A stretch of DNA of 64,000 bases, taken from QHXN01 sp032162705 (GTDB taxonomy: Bacteria; Acidobacteriota; Blastocatellia; Pyrinomonadales; Pyrinomonadaceae). The position numbers were made by a program, and so were the translations under genes. Positions within the stretch are counted from its first letter, which is position 1, and each line of letters starts with the position of its first letter. The notes under the pieces were generated by a model. It was not told the DNA's origin, made no database searches, and saw only the letters and a list, made by a program, of their open reading frames with translations. Location: NCBI GenBank assembly GCA_032162705.1, contig JAVRON010000003.1, forward strand, positions 1-64,000, given 5' to 3'. This document shows, piece after piece, positions 28,238 through 38,955 of this stretch.

Positions 28238-30445
28238 ATGTTTAGAACAAGCCTTTCAATTCTCGTGCTGCTCGCGGTGGCAGCAGCCGGGCTGCCGTCA
28301 CACGCACAGACGACCCAGAACAAAGACCAGCAGGAGGAGGTCGTGCGCGTCGGCTCGAATGAAGTCGTGCTCGATGTCGTCGTGAGGGACAAGAAGGGCC
28401 GCGTCGTCAAAGACCTCTCGACATCGGACTTCGACGTCTACGAGGACGGCGTGCGGCAGAACGTGACTTCATTCCGCCTCGTCACGCGCGGGGCCGGCGC
28501 GGCTCCATCGGTTGGCGGAGCCAAGGCGGGCACGACCTCGGCGGCGAGTCCTAACGCGCCGGGCGGGGCGGGTCGCGGCGTCGAGCGCGTGGGCGCGGTC
28601 GCGCTCGTCTTCGACCGCCTCTCGCCGGAGTCACGCGTGAGGGCGCGGCAGGCGGCGCTCGCGTACCTCGGCGGCGGCCTCACGCCGGAAGACCTGGTCG
28701 GCGTCTTCGGCATAGACCTTTCGCTGCGCGTCTACCAACCCTTCACGAATAACGAGCAGTTGGTGCGCCGCGGGATAGAAGGCGCGGGGTCGCAGAACTC
28801 CGCGCCGAACGTCTCGCGCGCCCAAGAGATCGCCGGTGCCGCCCAGAACACGTCGCAGCTACAGTCCGCCGCCGACCAGACGCAGAGCGGTGCCGGCCAA
28901 GGCTCGTCCGACGCGCAGAGCATGGGGGGGACGGGCGCGACGATGATGGACTTGGCGGCGGCGGAGATGACGCAGCGCTCGCTCGAAACCTTCGACATGC
29001 TTGAGCGAAACCAGCAGGGCTACGCCACGACAAACGCCCTGCTCGCGGTCATCAGCTCGCTCGCACGGCTGCCGGGCCGCAAGACGCTCGTGCTCTTCTC
29101 CGACGGTATGGCAATCCCGTCGGACGTTCAGTCAACCTTCCGCACCATCATCAGCAACGCCAACCGCGCGAACGTGAGCATCTACTCGGTGGACGCCGCG
29201 GGCCTTCGCGCGCTGAGCGCCGATCAGGCCGCGGGGCGCTCGCTCTCGACCCTCGGCCGGCAGCGCCTGCGTCAGGCCGGAAGCCTCAACGACCCCGGCA
29301 CGCCGATGATGCGCGACCTTGAGCGCAACGAAGACCTCATGCGCTCGAACCCCGACAGCGGCTTGGGCCAACTCGCCGAACAGACTGGCGGCTTCCTCGT
29401 CAGCAACACGAACGACCCCGGCGTGCGCCTCCGCGCCGCGGGCGAAGACATGCACACCTACTACACGCTCTCCTACGTTCCGAAGAATCAGAACTACGAC
29501 GGACGCTTCCGGCAAGTCAGCGTCAAGCTCGCGCGGCCCGGCCTCGAAGTTCAGACTCGCAAGGGCTACTACGCGATCAACGCCGACTATGCCTCGCCCG
29601 TGCTCGACTATGAGGCCCCGGCACTCGCGCTACTCAGCGGCGGGCACGCGCAGGACTCGTTCCTCGTCCGCACCGCTGCCTTCAGCTTCCCCGAAGCCAC
29701 GAAGCCCGGCCTCGTGCCCGTCGTCGTTGAAGTCCCGGCAGGCTCGGTCAGCTTCAACGTTGACGCCGAGAAGAAGACTTACCATACAGACTTCTCCGTC
29801 GTCGCGCTCGTCAAGGACGAGTCGCAGCGCGTCGTCAGGAAGCTGAGCAACCGCTACCTCCTTTCGGGGCCGCTCGACAGGCTCGATGCGGCGAAGCGCG
29901 GCGCGATCCTCTTCTACCGAGAGGCCGAACTCCCGCCAGGTCGCTACACGGTCGCCGCCGTCGTGTACGACGCGCTGACCGCGCGCTCCGGCATCGCAAC
30001 CGGCGCGCCCGTACTCGTGCCCGGCGACGACGACGCGAAGAAGCCGCGGCTCGCGAGCATCGTCATCATTGACCGCGCCGAGCGAGCAGGCGCGACCGAC
30101 AAGCAGTCGAACACGCCCTTCCGCTTCGGCGAGATGCTGGTCTATCCGAACCTCGGCCAGCCGCTCCGCAAATCATCCACGAAGGAGTTGGCACTAATGC
30201 TGACGGTCTATGCCGCGCGCGGCGAGAAGGACGCGCCGAAACTCACGCTCGAAATCGCGCAGGGCGGTCGAACACTCGGCAAGGGCGCGCTCGAACTGCC
30301 CGCGCCCGACGCCGACGGGCGCATCCAGTACGCCAGTACAATCCCGACCGACAAGCTACAGCCCGGCGACTATCAGCTCGTCGTCACCGCCAGCGACGCG
30401 CATGGCACCGCGACGCGCGTCGAGCACCTTACGATTCAGCCGTAA
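28238..30445 (+). CDS. Secreted VWFA-domain protein of acidobacterial type
   Basis: A 735-residue protein with a signal peptide (1-23, ending SHA-Q). An N-terminal beta domain follows (EVVLDVVVRDKKGRVVKDLSTSDFDVYEDG), the hallmark of the VWFA-related family described as specific to Acidobacteriota (TIGR03436). Then comes a von Willebrand A fold (ALVFDRLSPESR; TLVLFSDGMAIPSD) interrupted by a Gln/Ser/Ala-rich low-complexity insertion (about 210-260), and a C-terminal beta region. The frame is open further upstream, but the ATG at 28238 is chosen because it has a GGAGGG ribosome site and starts the signal peptide. Function unknown; protein interaction at the cell surface is likely. Confidence 0.9.
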   Translation: MFRTSLSILVLLAVAAAGLPSHAQTTQNKDQQEEVVRVGSNEVVLDVVVRDKKGRVVKDLSTSDFDVYEDGVRQNVTSFRLVTRGAGAAPSVGGAKAGTTSAASPNAPGGAGRGVERVGAVALVFDRLSPESRVRARQAALAYLGGGLTPEDLVGVFGIDLSLRVYQPFTNNEQLVRRGIEGAGSQNSAPNVSRAQEIAGAAQNTSQLQSAADQTQSGAGQGSSDAQSMGGTGATMMDLAAAEMTQRSLETFDMLERNQQGYATTNALLAVISSLARLPGRKTLVLFSDGMAIPSDVQSTFRTIISNANRANVSIYSVDAAGLRALSADQAAGRSLSTLGRQRLRQAGSLNDPGTPMMRDLERNEDLMRSNPDSGLGQLAEQTGGFLVSNTNDPGVRLRAAGEDMHTYYTLSYVPKNQNYDGRFRQVSVKLARPGLEVQTRKGYYAINADYASPVLDYEAPALALLSGGHAQDSFLVRTAAFSFPEATKPGLVPVVVEVPAGSVSFNVDAEKKTYHTDFSVVALVKDESQRVVRKLSNRYLLSGPLDRLDAAKRGAILFYREAELPPGRYTVAAVVYDALTARSGIATGAPVLVPGDDDAKKPRLASIVIIDRAERAGATDKQSNTPFRFGEMLVYPNLGQPLRKSSTKELALMLTVYAARGEKDAPKLTLEIAQGGRTLGKGALELPAPDADGRIQYASTIPTDKLQPGDYQLVVTASDAHGTATRVEHLTIQP

Positions 30446-30453
30446 GAAGAAAT

Positions 30454-30528
30454 GATGAACGCGGAATGAGGAGTGATGAATGATCGGCAGCCTGGCCTTC
30501 ATTCATCACTCCTCATTCCGCGTTCATC
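30454..30528. terminator. Perfect 30-bp inverted repeat, bidirectional terminator or REP-like element
   Basis: Arms at 30454-30483 and 30499-30528 are exact inverted copies over 30 bases around a 15-base loop. The arms are built from short repeated words (ATGAAC, GAATGAGG, GTGATGAATGA), and the right arm is followed by GTTTTC. It fills the whole gap between convergent genes: eight bases after the VWFA stop and six before the cytochrome stop. It is much longer and less GC-biased than the other terminators in the window. Confidence 0.85.
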
Positions 30529-30534
30529 GTTTTC

Positions 30535-31749
30535 TCACTTCGGGAACGGCTCGTCGGGTTTGACGATGCGTATGCGGTGGTCTGTGAATTTGAAGTGCGA
30601 GCCGGGCAGTTCGATCTTCGGCATGTGGCATGAGGCGCAAGCCTTCTGCGCAACGAGGCAGGGCTTGGCATTGCGGTTGTCGTCGGCCTCCTGCTTCGCT
30701 AACCGCGGGGACTTCAGGCTCGCCTGCGAGCGGTGGCAGGCAAAGCACTTCGAGTCGTAGAAGGCTTCGTCCTTGCGCGGGTTGTCGTGCGGGTCGTGGC
30801 AGGCGGTGCAGCTCATGCGCGGGTCGAAAGGCTCGTGGCCGCGGCTCGTAAACAGCCGGTATGGTTGAAAGCGGACGCTGTGCAGCCCCTGTAGCGCCTT
30901 GTTCGAGAGCACCTGCTCGGCGCTGCGGTGGCACGAGCCGCAGAACTCCTGCGACAACTCGTCTGGACTCAGACGGCCCGGGTTGAAGATGTGCTTGTTC
31001 TTGAGGTCGCGCGCCTGCATCGCCGCGATGTGGTCGCGACCGGGCCCGTGACACGACTCGCAACTGACGCCGGGCACGAGATGTTCGAGTCGCAGATTGG
31101 TTCCATTCACCGCAGCCGTGCCGTGGCACTGAAAGCAACTGCGCGCCTCGTCGCTCGCGATGCGCCGGCCCAAAGCCTCGTCGAGAGTGGGCGGGGCCTT
31201 GCGTTCGTAGCCGATGGTGTAGTCCAGCCCGTCAATCTCTCTGTAATAGCTTAGACGGCTCTCGTAGAATTCGCCATCGAGTTTGAAGACGTAGGTCTGA
31301 CCGGCCTTGCCCTGGCCGAAGGCGTAGAGTATCGGCGCGGAGACGGTGCGCGTGCCGTCGGTTACGGAGTAGACGCTCTCCGCGCCCTGCCTGACGATCT
31401 GGAACGTGAACGGCCCCGCGCGGAAGGTCATGCGAGAGTGTGAGCCGAGCACGCGGCTCTCTGCGACGGTTTCGATTGCACGCCCCATCGCCGTCGTGTG
31501 CTGGCTCGCCGCCTCCTGCTCGTGGCACTTCGCGCACGCCTCTCGCCCGACGTAGCCCGCCTCCTCGAAAGGTTTGCTCGTCCGCCAAGGCGTCGGCGTG
31601 TAAGGTGTGGGCGCGGACATCTGCCCGCGCGAAAGCAGAGGAAGGCAGAGGCATGCGAGCGCGAACGCGCAGGCCGCGAGCGTTTTGATTTTCCCGACCT
31701 TGGTGTTCATCGAAGCGCGTACCGCCGCAGCAGGGCGGCGCTCACTCAT
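30535..31749 (-). CDS. Secreted heptaheme cytochrome c
   Basis: About 404 residues with a signal peptide (KTLAACAFALACLCLPLLSRGQ) and seven CXXCH heme sites in order: CAKCH, then after a beta-rich 130-residue stretch CFQCH, CESCH, CGSCH, CTACH, CFACH and CASCH. The unusual N-terminal part carries one heme and then a heme-free beta region (FTFQIVRQGAESVYSVTDGTRT). It resembles the 'cytochrome c554/tetratricopeptide-associated' multiheme proteins of Acidobacteriota and Planctomycetota. The ATG at 31749 lies eight bases after the upstream TPR stop; an internal ATG at 31710 gives a more canonical signal peptide and is equally possible. It is last in a four-gene cluster. Electron partner unknown. 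Confidence 0.9.
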   Translation of the reverse strand: MSERRPAAAVRASMNTKVGKIKTLAACAFALACLCLPLLSRGQMSAPTPYTPTPWRTSKPFEEAGYVGREACAKCHEQEAASQHTTAMGRAIETVAESRVLGSHSRMTFRAGPFTFQIVRQGAESVYSVTDGTRTVSAPILYAFGQGKAGQTYVFKLDGEFYESRLSYYREIDGLDYTIGYERKAPPTLDEALGRRIASDEARSCFQCHGTAAVNGTNLRLEHLVPGVSCESCHGPGRDHIAAMQARDLKNKHIFNPGRLSPDELSQEFCGSCHRSAEQVLSNKALQGLHSVRFQPYRLFTSRGHEPFDPRMSCTACHDPHDNPRKDEAFYDSKCFACHRSQASLKSPRLAKQEADDNRNAKPCLVAQKACASCHMPKIELPGSHFKFTDHRIRIVKPDEPFPK

Positions 31750-31757
31750 GCTGCCGC

Positions 31758-33095
31758 TCAAGGCTTATTAGGAGCCGCCGCGCTCGGCGCGGCTTCGTCG
31801 CCGGCGGCCATGCCGTCGGCGCGCGGCTGCTGTGGATCGGCCTGCTCGGCCTTCTTGTTCAGTTGCAGGAAGGTTTCGCGCGCGCGCTCGGCGTCGGCCT
31901 TTCGGTTTGCCTTGGCGTAGGCGCGCGCGAGCTGAAAGTAAATCTGCGGGTATTCGGGAGCCATCTGCCGCGCCAGCTCAAGCTCCTCGACGGCGCGCGT
32001 GTTCTGCCCCGCCTCCAGAAGCATTCTCCCCAAGACGAAGTGCGAGAGAGGCAGGCGCGGGTAGAGCTTCGCGGCATCTTCGGCGAAGGGGAGTCCGGCC
32101 TCCGGGTCGCGGTTCTTGAGTTTGATGTAGGCAATCTGTATCCGGGCGAGCGCGTGCTTCGGATAGTTCTCGATCTCGTGTTGGAAGGCAGCGAGCGCGC
32201 CGTCGTCGTCGCGGTTGGCGAGCAGGAAGCGACCGTATGCGTACTGCACGTCGGGCGTCTTTGCGTAGTCGCGTGCGACCAACTCGTACTCGCGTTGCGC
32301 ATCGGCAATGTCCTTCTGCGCGGCGAAGTGCTCGGCGAGTCCCACGCGGCGTATGAGGTCGCGGTCGGGGTAGGAGTTTGTGACCTCCCTCGGGAGCATC
32401 CCGCGCCTGAGCGAAGCGAGGCCGAGCGCGACGATCAGGTCGTCGGTCTTCAGACCCTCGAAGGAGAGCGTGCCGAGCGTCTGCTGCGCGTGCTCGAACT
32501 CGCCCCGGAGGATCGAGAGCAGCCCCTCGTGGTAGCGCATCACGCGCGTCAACTCCTGGTTGTCGCCGACGCCGAGGGTGCGCCCCTGCTGTATGTGGTT
32601 GAGCGCGTCGCCGTACTTGCCGAGTTGGAACTCGCAGAGGCCGAGCATGGCGACGGGCGAGCCGGCCTTTGGCTGCTGGCGCGCGGCGACCGAGAAGGCG
32701 CGCGCGGCCTCCGCGAAGTTGTCCGAGTCGTAGTAGAGCGTCGCCAGAAACCACCAGCCTTCCGTCCAGTCGGAGCGCAGCGCGAGGCCTCGCTTGTAGA
32801 GACCTATCGCCTCCTCGACGCGGTCGCCATCGCGCGCGGCTGCGGCCTGCGCCGCGACCTGCTCGAACTCCTGTTGCGCCGCGGGCGATGGCGTCGCAGG
32901 CGCTTGCTGAGCGGCGGTCGTCGTGGCCGGACGCCGCTGCTGCGCGGCACGACGCTGCGCCGAAGCGGGCGCGAAGCCGGAGAGCAACTGACAGCAGGCG
33001 AGCGTGTAGATGACCACGCGGGGATGACTTGGAGTCAGACGCTGACCATCGCCGGCCACTCTTTGTGACCTGACGACGGTAGGATTGATTCTCAT
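31758..33095 (-). CDS. Secreted TPR-repeat protein
   Basis: About 445 residues. A probable signal or anchor segment (VVIYTLACCQLLSGFAPASA) is followed by an Ala/Gln/Pro-rich linker, then at least eight tetratricopeptide repeats (for example WWFLATLYYDSDNFAEAARAF; YFQLARAYAKANRKADAER), and a charged low-complexity tail. A GTG eight codons upstream is also in frame; the ATG at 33095 is chosen as the more usual start. It lies between the CRTAC1 gene and the heptaheme cytochrome on the same strand, stopping eight bases before the latter. TPR domains scaffold protein complexes, so it may hold the cytochrome and CRTAC1 protein together; that is inference. Confidence 0.88.
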   Translation of the reverse strand: MRINPTVVRSQRVAGDGQRLTPSHPRVVIYTLACCQLLSGFAPASAQRRAAQQRRPATTTAAQQAPATPSPAAQQEFEQVAAQAAAARDGDRVEEAIGLYKRGLALRSDWTEGWWFLATLYYDSDNFAEAARAFSVAARQQPKAGSPVAMLGLCEFQLGKYGDALNHIQQGRTLGVGDNQELTRVMRYHEGLLSILRGEFEHAQQTLGTLSFEGLKTDDLIVALGLASLRRGMLPREVTNSYPDRDLIRRVGLAEHFAAQKDIADAQREYELVARDYAKTPDVQYAYGRFLLANRDDDGALAAFQHEIENYPKHALARIQIAYIKLKNRDPEAGLPFAEDAAKLYPRLPLSHFVLGRMLLEAGQNTRAVEELELARQMAPEYPQIYFQLARAYAKANRKADAERARETFLQLNKKAEQADPQQPRADGMAAGDEAAPSAAAPNKP

Positions 33096-33150
33096 TTCGT
33101 AAAGCACTTCGTAACGCACTCCTTCACACTCGGCGCAACTCTCGACCTTC

Positions 33151-34854
<1,704 letters not shown>

Positions 34855-34875
34855 TGCTTTTCGAGCCTTTCTACT

Positions 34876-36057
34876 TCAGGGCTTGGGGGTGCCACCGCCT
34901 GCGCCGCCGCGCCCACCGTTCGCGCCGGGTCGTGCGCCCTGGGAGTCAGGCGTCGGCTGCTTCTTCTGTTGCTCCTCGTTGAGCCGCTGGATGGTCGCTC
35001 GCTCGCGCTCGGCGTCGGCATTGCGGCTGAGTTTATAGTAGAGCCGCGCGAGGAGCACGTGCGCGGGCGTGAAGTCGGGCGCGAGCGAGATGGTGCGTTC
35101 GAGCAGCTTGACCGCGCCGGCATTGTCGCCCTTCGCCTGCGAGAGCTGCGCGAGTTGGTAGAGTGCGCCCGTGTCGTTCGGCCTCAGCTCCAAAGCTTTC
35201 TTGAGGTACGGCGCGGCGTCATCAAGCCGACCATCCTCGCGGTATATCCACCCAAGTCGCGCGTTGGCCTCGAAGTCACGCGGGTTGACTTCCAACTCGG
35301 CGGCGAACTCTTTTGTAGCCTGCTCGCGGTTGCCGGAGAAGAGGTACGCGTGACCCAATTGCGAGTGAAGCGTCGGGAGCCGCGGGTTGATCGCGGCGGC
35401 GGCGCTCAGCTCCTCGATGGCCGGGTTCATCTCCTTGAGCGCGAGGTGGAGCGAGCCGATGATGAGATGTGACTCCGCCGAGTCAACGCCGCTGAAGACC
35501 TTGCCGATTAGCTCGCCCGCCTCGTCCGTGCGCCCGAGACTTATGTAAGCGGAGCCGAGCGCGTATGCGGCCGCTAGATTGTCGGGCTGCGCGCGATAGA
35601 CCACCTGAAGTTCGGAGACGGCGTCGTTCACACGGTCGAGTTGATAGAGCGAGAGTCCGAGGAGCAGTCGCGCCTGCTGGTTTTCGGGCCGCGCGGCGAC
35701 GACCTTCGTGAGTTCGCGCGCCGCCGAGTCGGGGTCGTCCGTCTTGTAGTAGGCGATGCCGAGGTTGAGGCGGATTGCGTGCTGCGACGGGTCGAGCGCG
35801 AGCGCTTCCTGGTAGCATTTGACCGCCTGCTCGTACTTACCCATGCGCGCCAAGACGACGCCGAGGTTCGAGAGCGCGTCGAAGCGGCGCGGCACCTTTT
35901 GGAGCGCCGACTCGTATGCGGCGCGCGCGCCTTCTAGGTCGCCCTTCTGCTGAAGTTCGACGCCGCGCGCGAAGTCGGCTTCCGACTGCCGCACCGCGTC
36001 GGCGGTCGGCGCTTGGGCGAGCGTCAGCGCAAAGATGAGAGTCAGGTGAGCGAACAT
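34876..36057 (-). CDS. Secreted TPR-repeat protein
   Basis: A 393-residue protein with a short signal peptide (MFAHLTLIFALTLAQA), about nine or ten tetratricopeptide repeats (GVVLARMGKYEQAVKCYQEAL; LGLSLYQLDRVNDAV; AHVLLARLYYKLSRNADAER) and a Gly/Arg/Pro-rich tail. It leads the four-gene minus-strand cluster with CRTAC1, a second TPR protein and the heptaheme cytochrome. The repeats resemble those of the second TPR protein, especially the last unit before the tail (RNADAERERATIQRLNEEQQKK against RKADAERARETFLQLNKKAE), so the two probably arose by duplication. Confidence 0.9.
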   Translation of the reverse strand: MFAHLTLIFALTLAQAPTADAVRQSEADFARGVELQQKGDLEGARAAYESALQKVPRRFDALSNLGVVLARMGKYEQAVKCYQEALALDPSQHAIRLNLGIAYYKTDDPDSAARELTKVVAARPENQQARLLLGLSLYQLDRVNDAVSELQVVYRAQPDNLAAAYALGSAYISLGRTDEAGELIGKVFSGVDSAESHLIIGSLHLALKEMNPAIEELSAAAAINPRLPTLHSQLGHAYLFSGNREQATKEFAAELEVNPRDFEANARLGWIYREDGRLDDAAPYLKKALELRPNDTGALYQLAQLSQAKGDNAGAVKLLERTISLAPDFTPAHVLLARLYYKLSRNADAERERATIQRLNEEQQKKQPTPDSQGARPGANGGRGGAGGGTPKP

Positions 36058-36301
36058 AAAGCGTTCTTCACACGGCGTCTTTGTTCGGCTTTAGTGAATC
36101 GCGTTGGCTCTTTTCAGGCGGGCAACCCACCTCGGACGCGGCGGAGTATAGCACCGCGTTTTCCGGCGCGACAAACGGCCCTTCGGTAAAGCTTGAGACG
36201 CTTCTCCGGCGCACGAGGGTTGACACGTCGTGCATAATACTCACGCCTTCACTATAAGCGAACGGGGTTTTCGCCAACACCTCTCGGCCCCGTCCGCGAC
36301 G

Positions 36302-36325
36302 GTTTTTTGCATGAGCATACAAAAG
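36302..36325 (+). promoter_or_regulatory. Operator copy in leader of mannosidase-GH9 operon
   Basis: The 24-base motif reads left arm GTTTTTT, core GCATGAGCA, right arm TACAAAAG. The core matches O2 at the TonB promoter in its first six bases, and the right arm matches the ABC-operon copy exactly. It lies 20 bases ahead of the GTG start, over or just downstream of the expected transcription start. I could not identify a convincing -35/-10: TTGACA at 36220-36225 has no -10 at a suitable distance. Confidence 0.5.
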
Positions 36326-36345
36326 TTTTCACGAAGGAGTGACGC

Positions 36346-38952
36346 GTGGTGACGAAAAAACGACTGACCTCGTCGGCCTTCCTTCTGCTGCTGCTGCTCG
36401 CGGCGGCGCACATGGTTCTCGCACAGACCTCGGCGACCGTCTTCGCGCAGACAGGGGGCGCGCGGCAGGGATCGAAGACAAAAATCTTCCTGCACTCCGG
36501 CTGGCAGTTTCGCGAAGCCGGTAAAGGCGAGTGGCGCACAGCCCTCGTACCGGGCTGCGTCCACACAGACCTGCTCGCGAACAAGCTGATCGAAGACCCC
36601 TTCTACCGAGACAATGAGCAGAAGCTGCAATGGATCGGCAAGACCGACTGGGAGTACCGTGCGAGCTTCGACGTACCGGCCTCAATGCTCAAGCGACGAC
36701 ATCTCGAACTCGTCTTCGAGGGGCTTGACACGTACGCCCAGGTCTTCCTCAACGAACGCCCCGTGCTCGACGCCGACAACATGTTTCGCACGTGGAGAGT
36801 TGACGTAAGTTCGGCGCTCAAGGTCGGCGCGAACACGCTCCGCATACACTTTCGCTCGCCCATCAATGAGATTCTGCCTTTGATGTCGAAGCTCGGTTAC
36901 GAACTCCCCGCGTCGAACGACCAGGGCGAGAAGACAAGCCCGCACACGCGCAAGGCTCCATACCAGTACGGCTGGGACTGGGGGCCCCGCTTCGTGACGA
37001 GCGGCATCTGGAAGCCTGTCGCGCTCGAAGCGTGGGACGAAGCGCGCCTCGGCGACCTGCACATCACGCAGAATCAACTCTCGAAGGACGCCGCACAACT
37101 GACCGCGGAGGTCGAGGTCGTCTCTTCCGGCGCGCTCGACGCCGTGCTGGTCGTCGAAGACCCCGCCGACAAGCACATAACTGCGCGTCAAAGCGTCAAG
37201 CTCTCGGCGGGCGCGAACCGCTTTGCACTGAAAGTCTCGATTCCAAACCCACGGCTCTGGTGGCCTGCGGGGATGGGCGAGCAGACGCTCTACACACTGC
37301 GCGCACGCCTCCTCGTCGGAGGCAAAGCGACGGACGAAGGCTCGACGCGTGTGGGGCTTCGCACGCTTGAGCTGCGGCAGCGCCCCGATGAAGACGGCAA
37401 GAGCTTCACCTTCGTCATCAACGGCGTGCCCGTCTTCGCGAAGGGCGCGAACTGGGTTCCCGCCGACAGCTTCCCCACGCGCGTCACGCGCGAGCGTTAT
37501 CGCCGTCTCCTCGAATCGGCGCGCGACGCGAACATGAACATGCTTCGTGTGTGGGGCGGCGGCTTCTACGAGTCGGACGACTTCTACGAGCTATGCGATG
37601 AGTTGGGGTTAATGGTCTGGCAGGACTTCATGTTCGCGTGCAGCATGTATCCCGGCGACGAGAAGTTTTTAGACAGCGTCCGCGCCGAAGCCGAGGACAA
37701 CGTCAAGCGTCTGCGGAATCACCCGAGCATCGTCATCTGGGTCGGCAACAACGAGGTCGAGACGGCGTGGCAGCACTGGGGCTGGAAACAGCAACTGCCC
37801 GCGAAACTCTGGGACGACTACAAGAAGATTTTCCACGGCGTACTGCCTGAAGTAATCGCCGCTCTCGACCCCTCGCGTCCGTACTGGCCCAGTTCACCGA
37901 GTTCAAATCTTGAGGAAGACTCGGACTCGCAACGGATGGGCGACGTGCATTACTGGGAAGTCTGGCACGCCGCGAAACCTTTCACCGAATACGAACGGCA
38001 GCACCCGCGCTTTATGAGCGAGTACGGCTTCCAGTCCTTCCCCTCGATTGAAACCGTCAACGCTTACACCATCCCTTCAGACCATGACATCGGGTCGCCC
38101 GTCATGCTCGCGCACCAGAAGCACCCGCGCGGCAATCAACTCATACGCGAGTACATGCTGCGCGAATATCCGGAGCCTAAAGACTTCGAGTCGTTTCTCT
38201 ACGCGAGCCAGGTCTTGCAGGCCGAGGGCATCCGTGTCGGCGCGGAGCACCTGCGCCGCATCATGCCGCATAACATGGGGTCGCTCTACTGGCAGTTGGA
38301 CGATTGCTGGCCGGTCGCCTCTTGGTCGAGCGTCGATTACTTCGGGCGTTGGAAGGCGCTGCAATACTACGCGCGGAGGTTTTACAGCCCCGTACTCGTC
38401 AGCCCACACGCGGAAGGCGGTAACATAAATTTCCACATAGTCTCGGACAAGGCGGAGGCGACGCCGGCGGAGTTGGTCGTCACCCTTCTGGACTTCGACG
38501 GGCACGCGCTCTCCGAAAACAGAAAGACAGTCGAGGTCGCGCCGCTCGCGAGCAAGTCTTACCTGAGCCTGCCCGCGGACGGTCTGCTCCGCGGCCACGA
38601 CACGAAGGCTATCTTCCTCAACTGTGAACTGCTCGTCGGCGGAAAGACCGTCTCTTCGAATCGCGTCTTCTTCCGCCCGTTCAAAGAGTTGACGTTGCCC
38701 GCGCCGCACGTCACGACGGACGCCGTGCGCTCGCGCGGCGGCTTCACGGTGACTGTGAAGTCAGACAAGTTCGCGCGCGCCGTTTACCTGTCGGCGGAAG
38801 GACTCGACGGCTCGTTCTCCGACAACTACTTCGACCTCATTCCCGGCAAGGAGGTCAAGGTCGAGTTCCGCGTGCGGCGCACGGTCTCGCCCGAAGAGTT
38901 CCGCGCGCGTCTCAAGGCACGAACGCTCGCCGAAGCCTTCGTGGGACGTTGA
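36346..38952 (+). CDS. Secreted GH2 beta-mannosidase
   Basis: An 868-residue GH2 enzyme of the beta-mannosidase branch. It has a signal peptide (1-27), a jelly-roll N-domain (LHSGWQFREAGKGEWRTALVPG; VHTDLL, typical of mannosidases), an Ig-like domain, and the TIM barrel with NPRLWWPAGMGEQ and MLRVWGGGFYESDDFY. The acid/base is Glu470 in WVGNNEVETAW and the nucleophile is Glu559 in FMSEYGFQSFP. Start GTG at 36346 with a clear AAGGAG ribosome site. It removes terminal beta-mannose from manno-oligosaccharides, fitting the GH27 alpha-galactosidase encoded further on for galactomannan. The GH9 gene begins three bases after its stop. Confidence 0.93.
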   Translation: MVTKKRLTSSAFLLLLLLAAAHMVLAQTSATVFAQTGGARQGSKTKIFLHSGWQFREAGKGEWRTALVPGCVHTDLLANKLIEDPFYRDNEQKLQWIGKTDWEYRASFDVPASMLKRRHLELVFEGLDTYAQVFLNERPVLDADNMFRTWRVDVSSALKVGANTLRIHFRSPINEILPLMSKLGYELPASNDQGEKTSPHTRKAPYQYGWDWGPRFVTSGIWKPVALEAWDEARLGDLHITQNQLSKDAAQLTAEVEVVSSGALDAVLVVEDPADKHITARQSVKLSAGANRFALKVSIPNPRLWWPAGMGEQTLYTLRARLLVGGKATDEGSTRVGLRTLELRQRPDEDGKSFTFVINGVPVFAKGANWVPADSFPTRVTRERYRRLLESARDANMNMLRVWGGGFYESDDFYELCDELGLMVWQDFMFACSMYPGDEKFLDSVRAEAEDNVKRLRNHPSIVIWVGNNEVETAWQHWGWKQQLPAKLWDDYKKIFHGVLPEVIAALDPSRPYWPSSPSSNLEEDSDSQRMGDVHYWEVWHAAKPFTEYERQHPRFMSEYGFQSFPSIETVNAYTIPSDHDIGSPVMLAHQKHPRGNQLIREYMLREYPEPKDFESFLYASQVLQAEGIRVGAEHLRRIMPHNMGSLYWQLDDCWPVASWSSVDYFGRWKALQYYARRFYSPVLVSPHAEGGNINFHIVSDKAEATPAELVVTLLDFDGHALSENRKTVEVAPLASKSYLSLPADGLLRGHDTKAIFLNCELLVGGKTVSSNRVFFRPFKELTLPAPHVTTDAVRSRGGFTVTVKSDKFARAVYLSAEGLDGSFSDNYFDLIPGKEVKVEFRVRRTVSPEEFRARLKARTLAEAFVGR

Positions 38953-38955
38953 AGC

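Noticed and set aside
36220..36258. TTGACA with TAATAC or TATAAG as the mannosidase promoter
   Set aside because: The spacings are 7-9 and 27 bases, outside the workable range. I list only the operator there.
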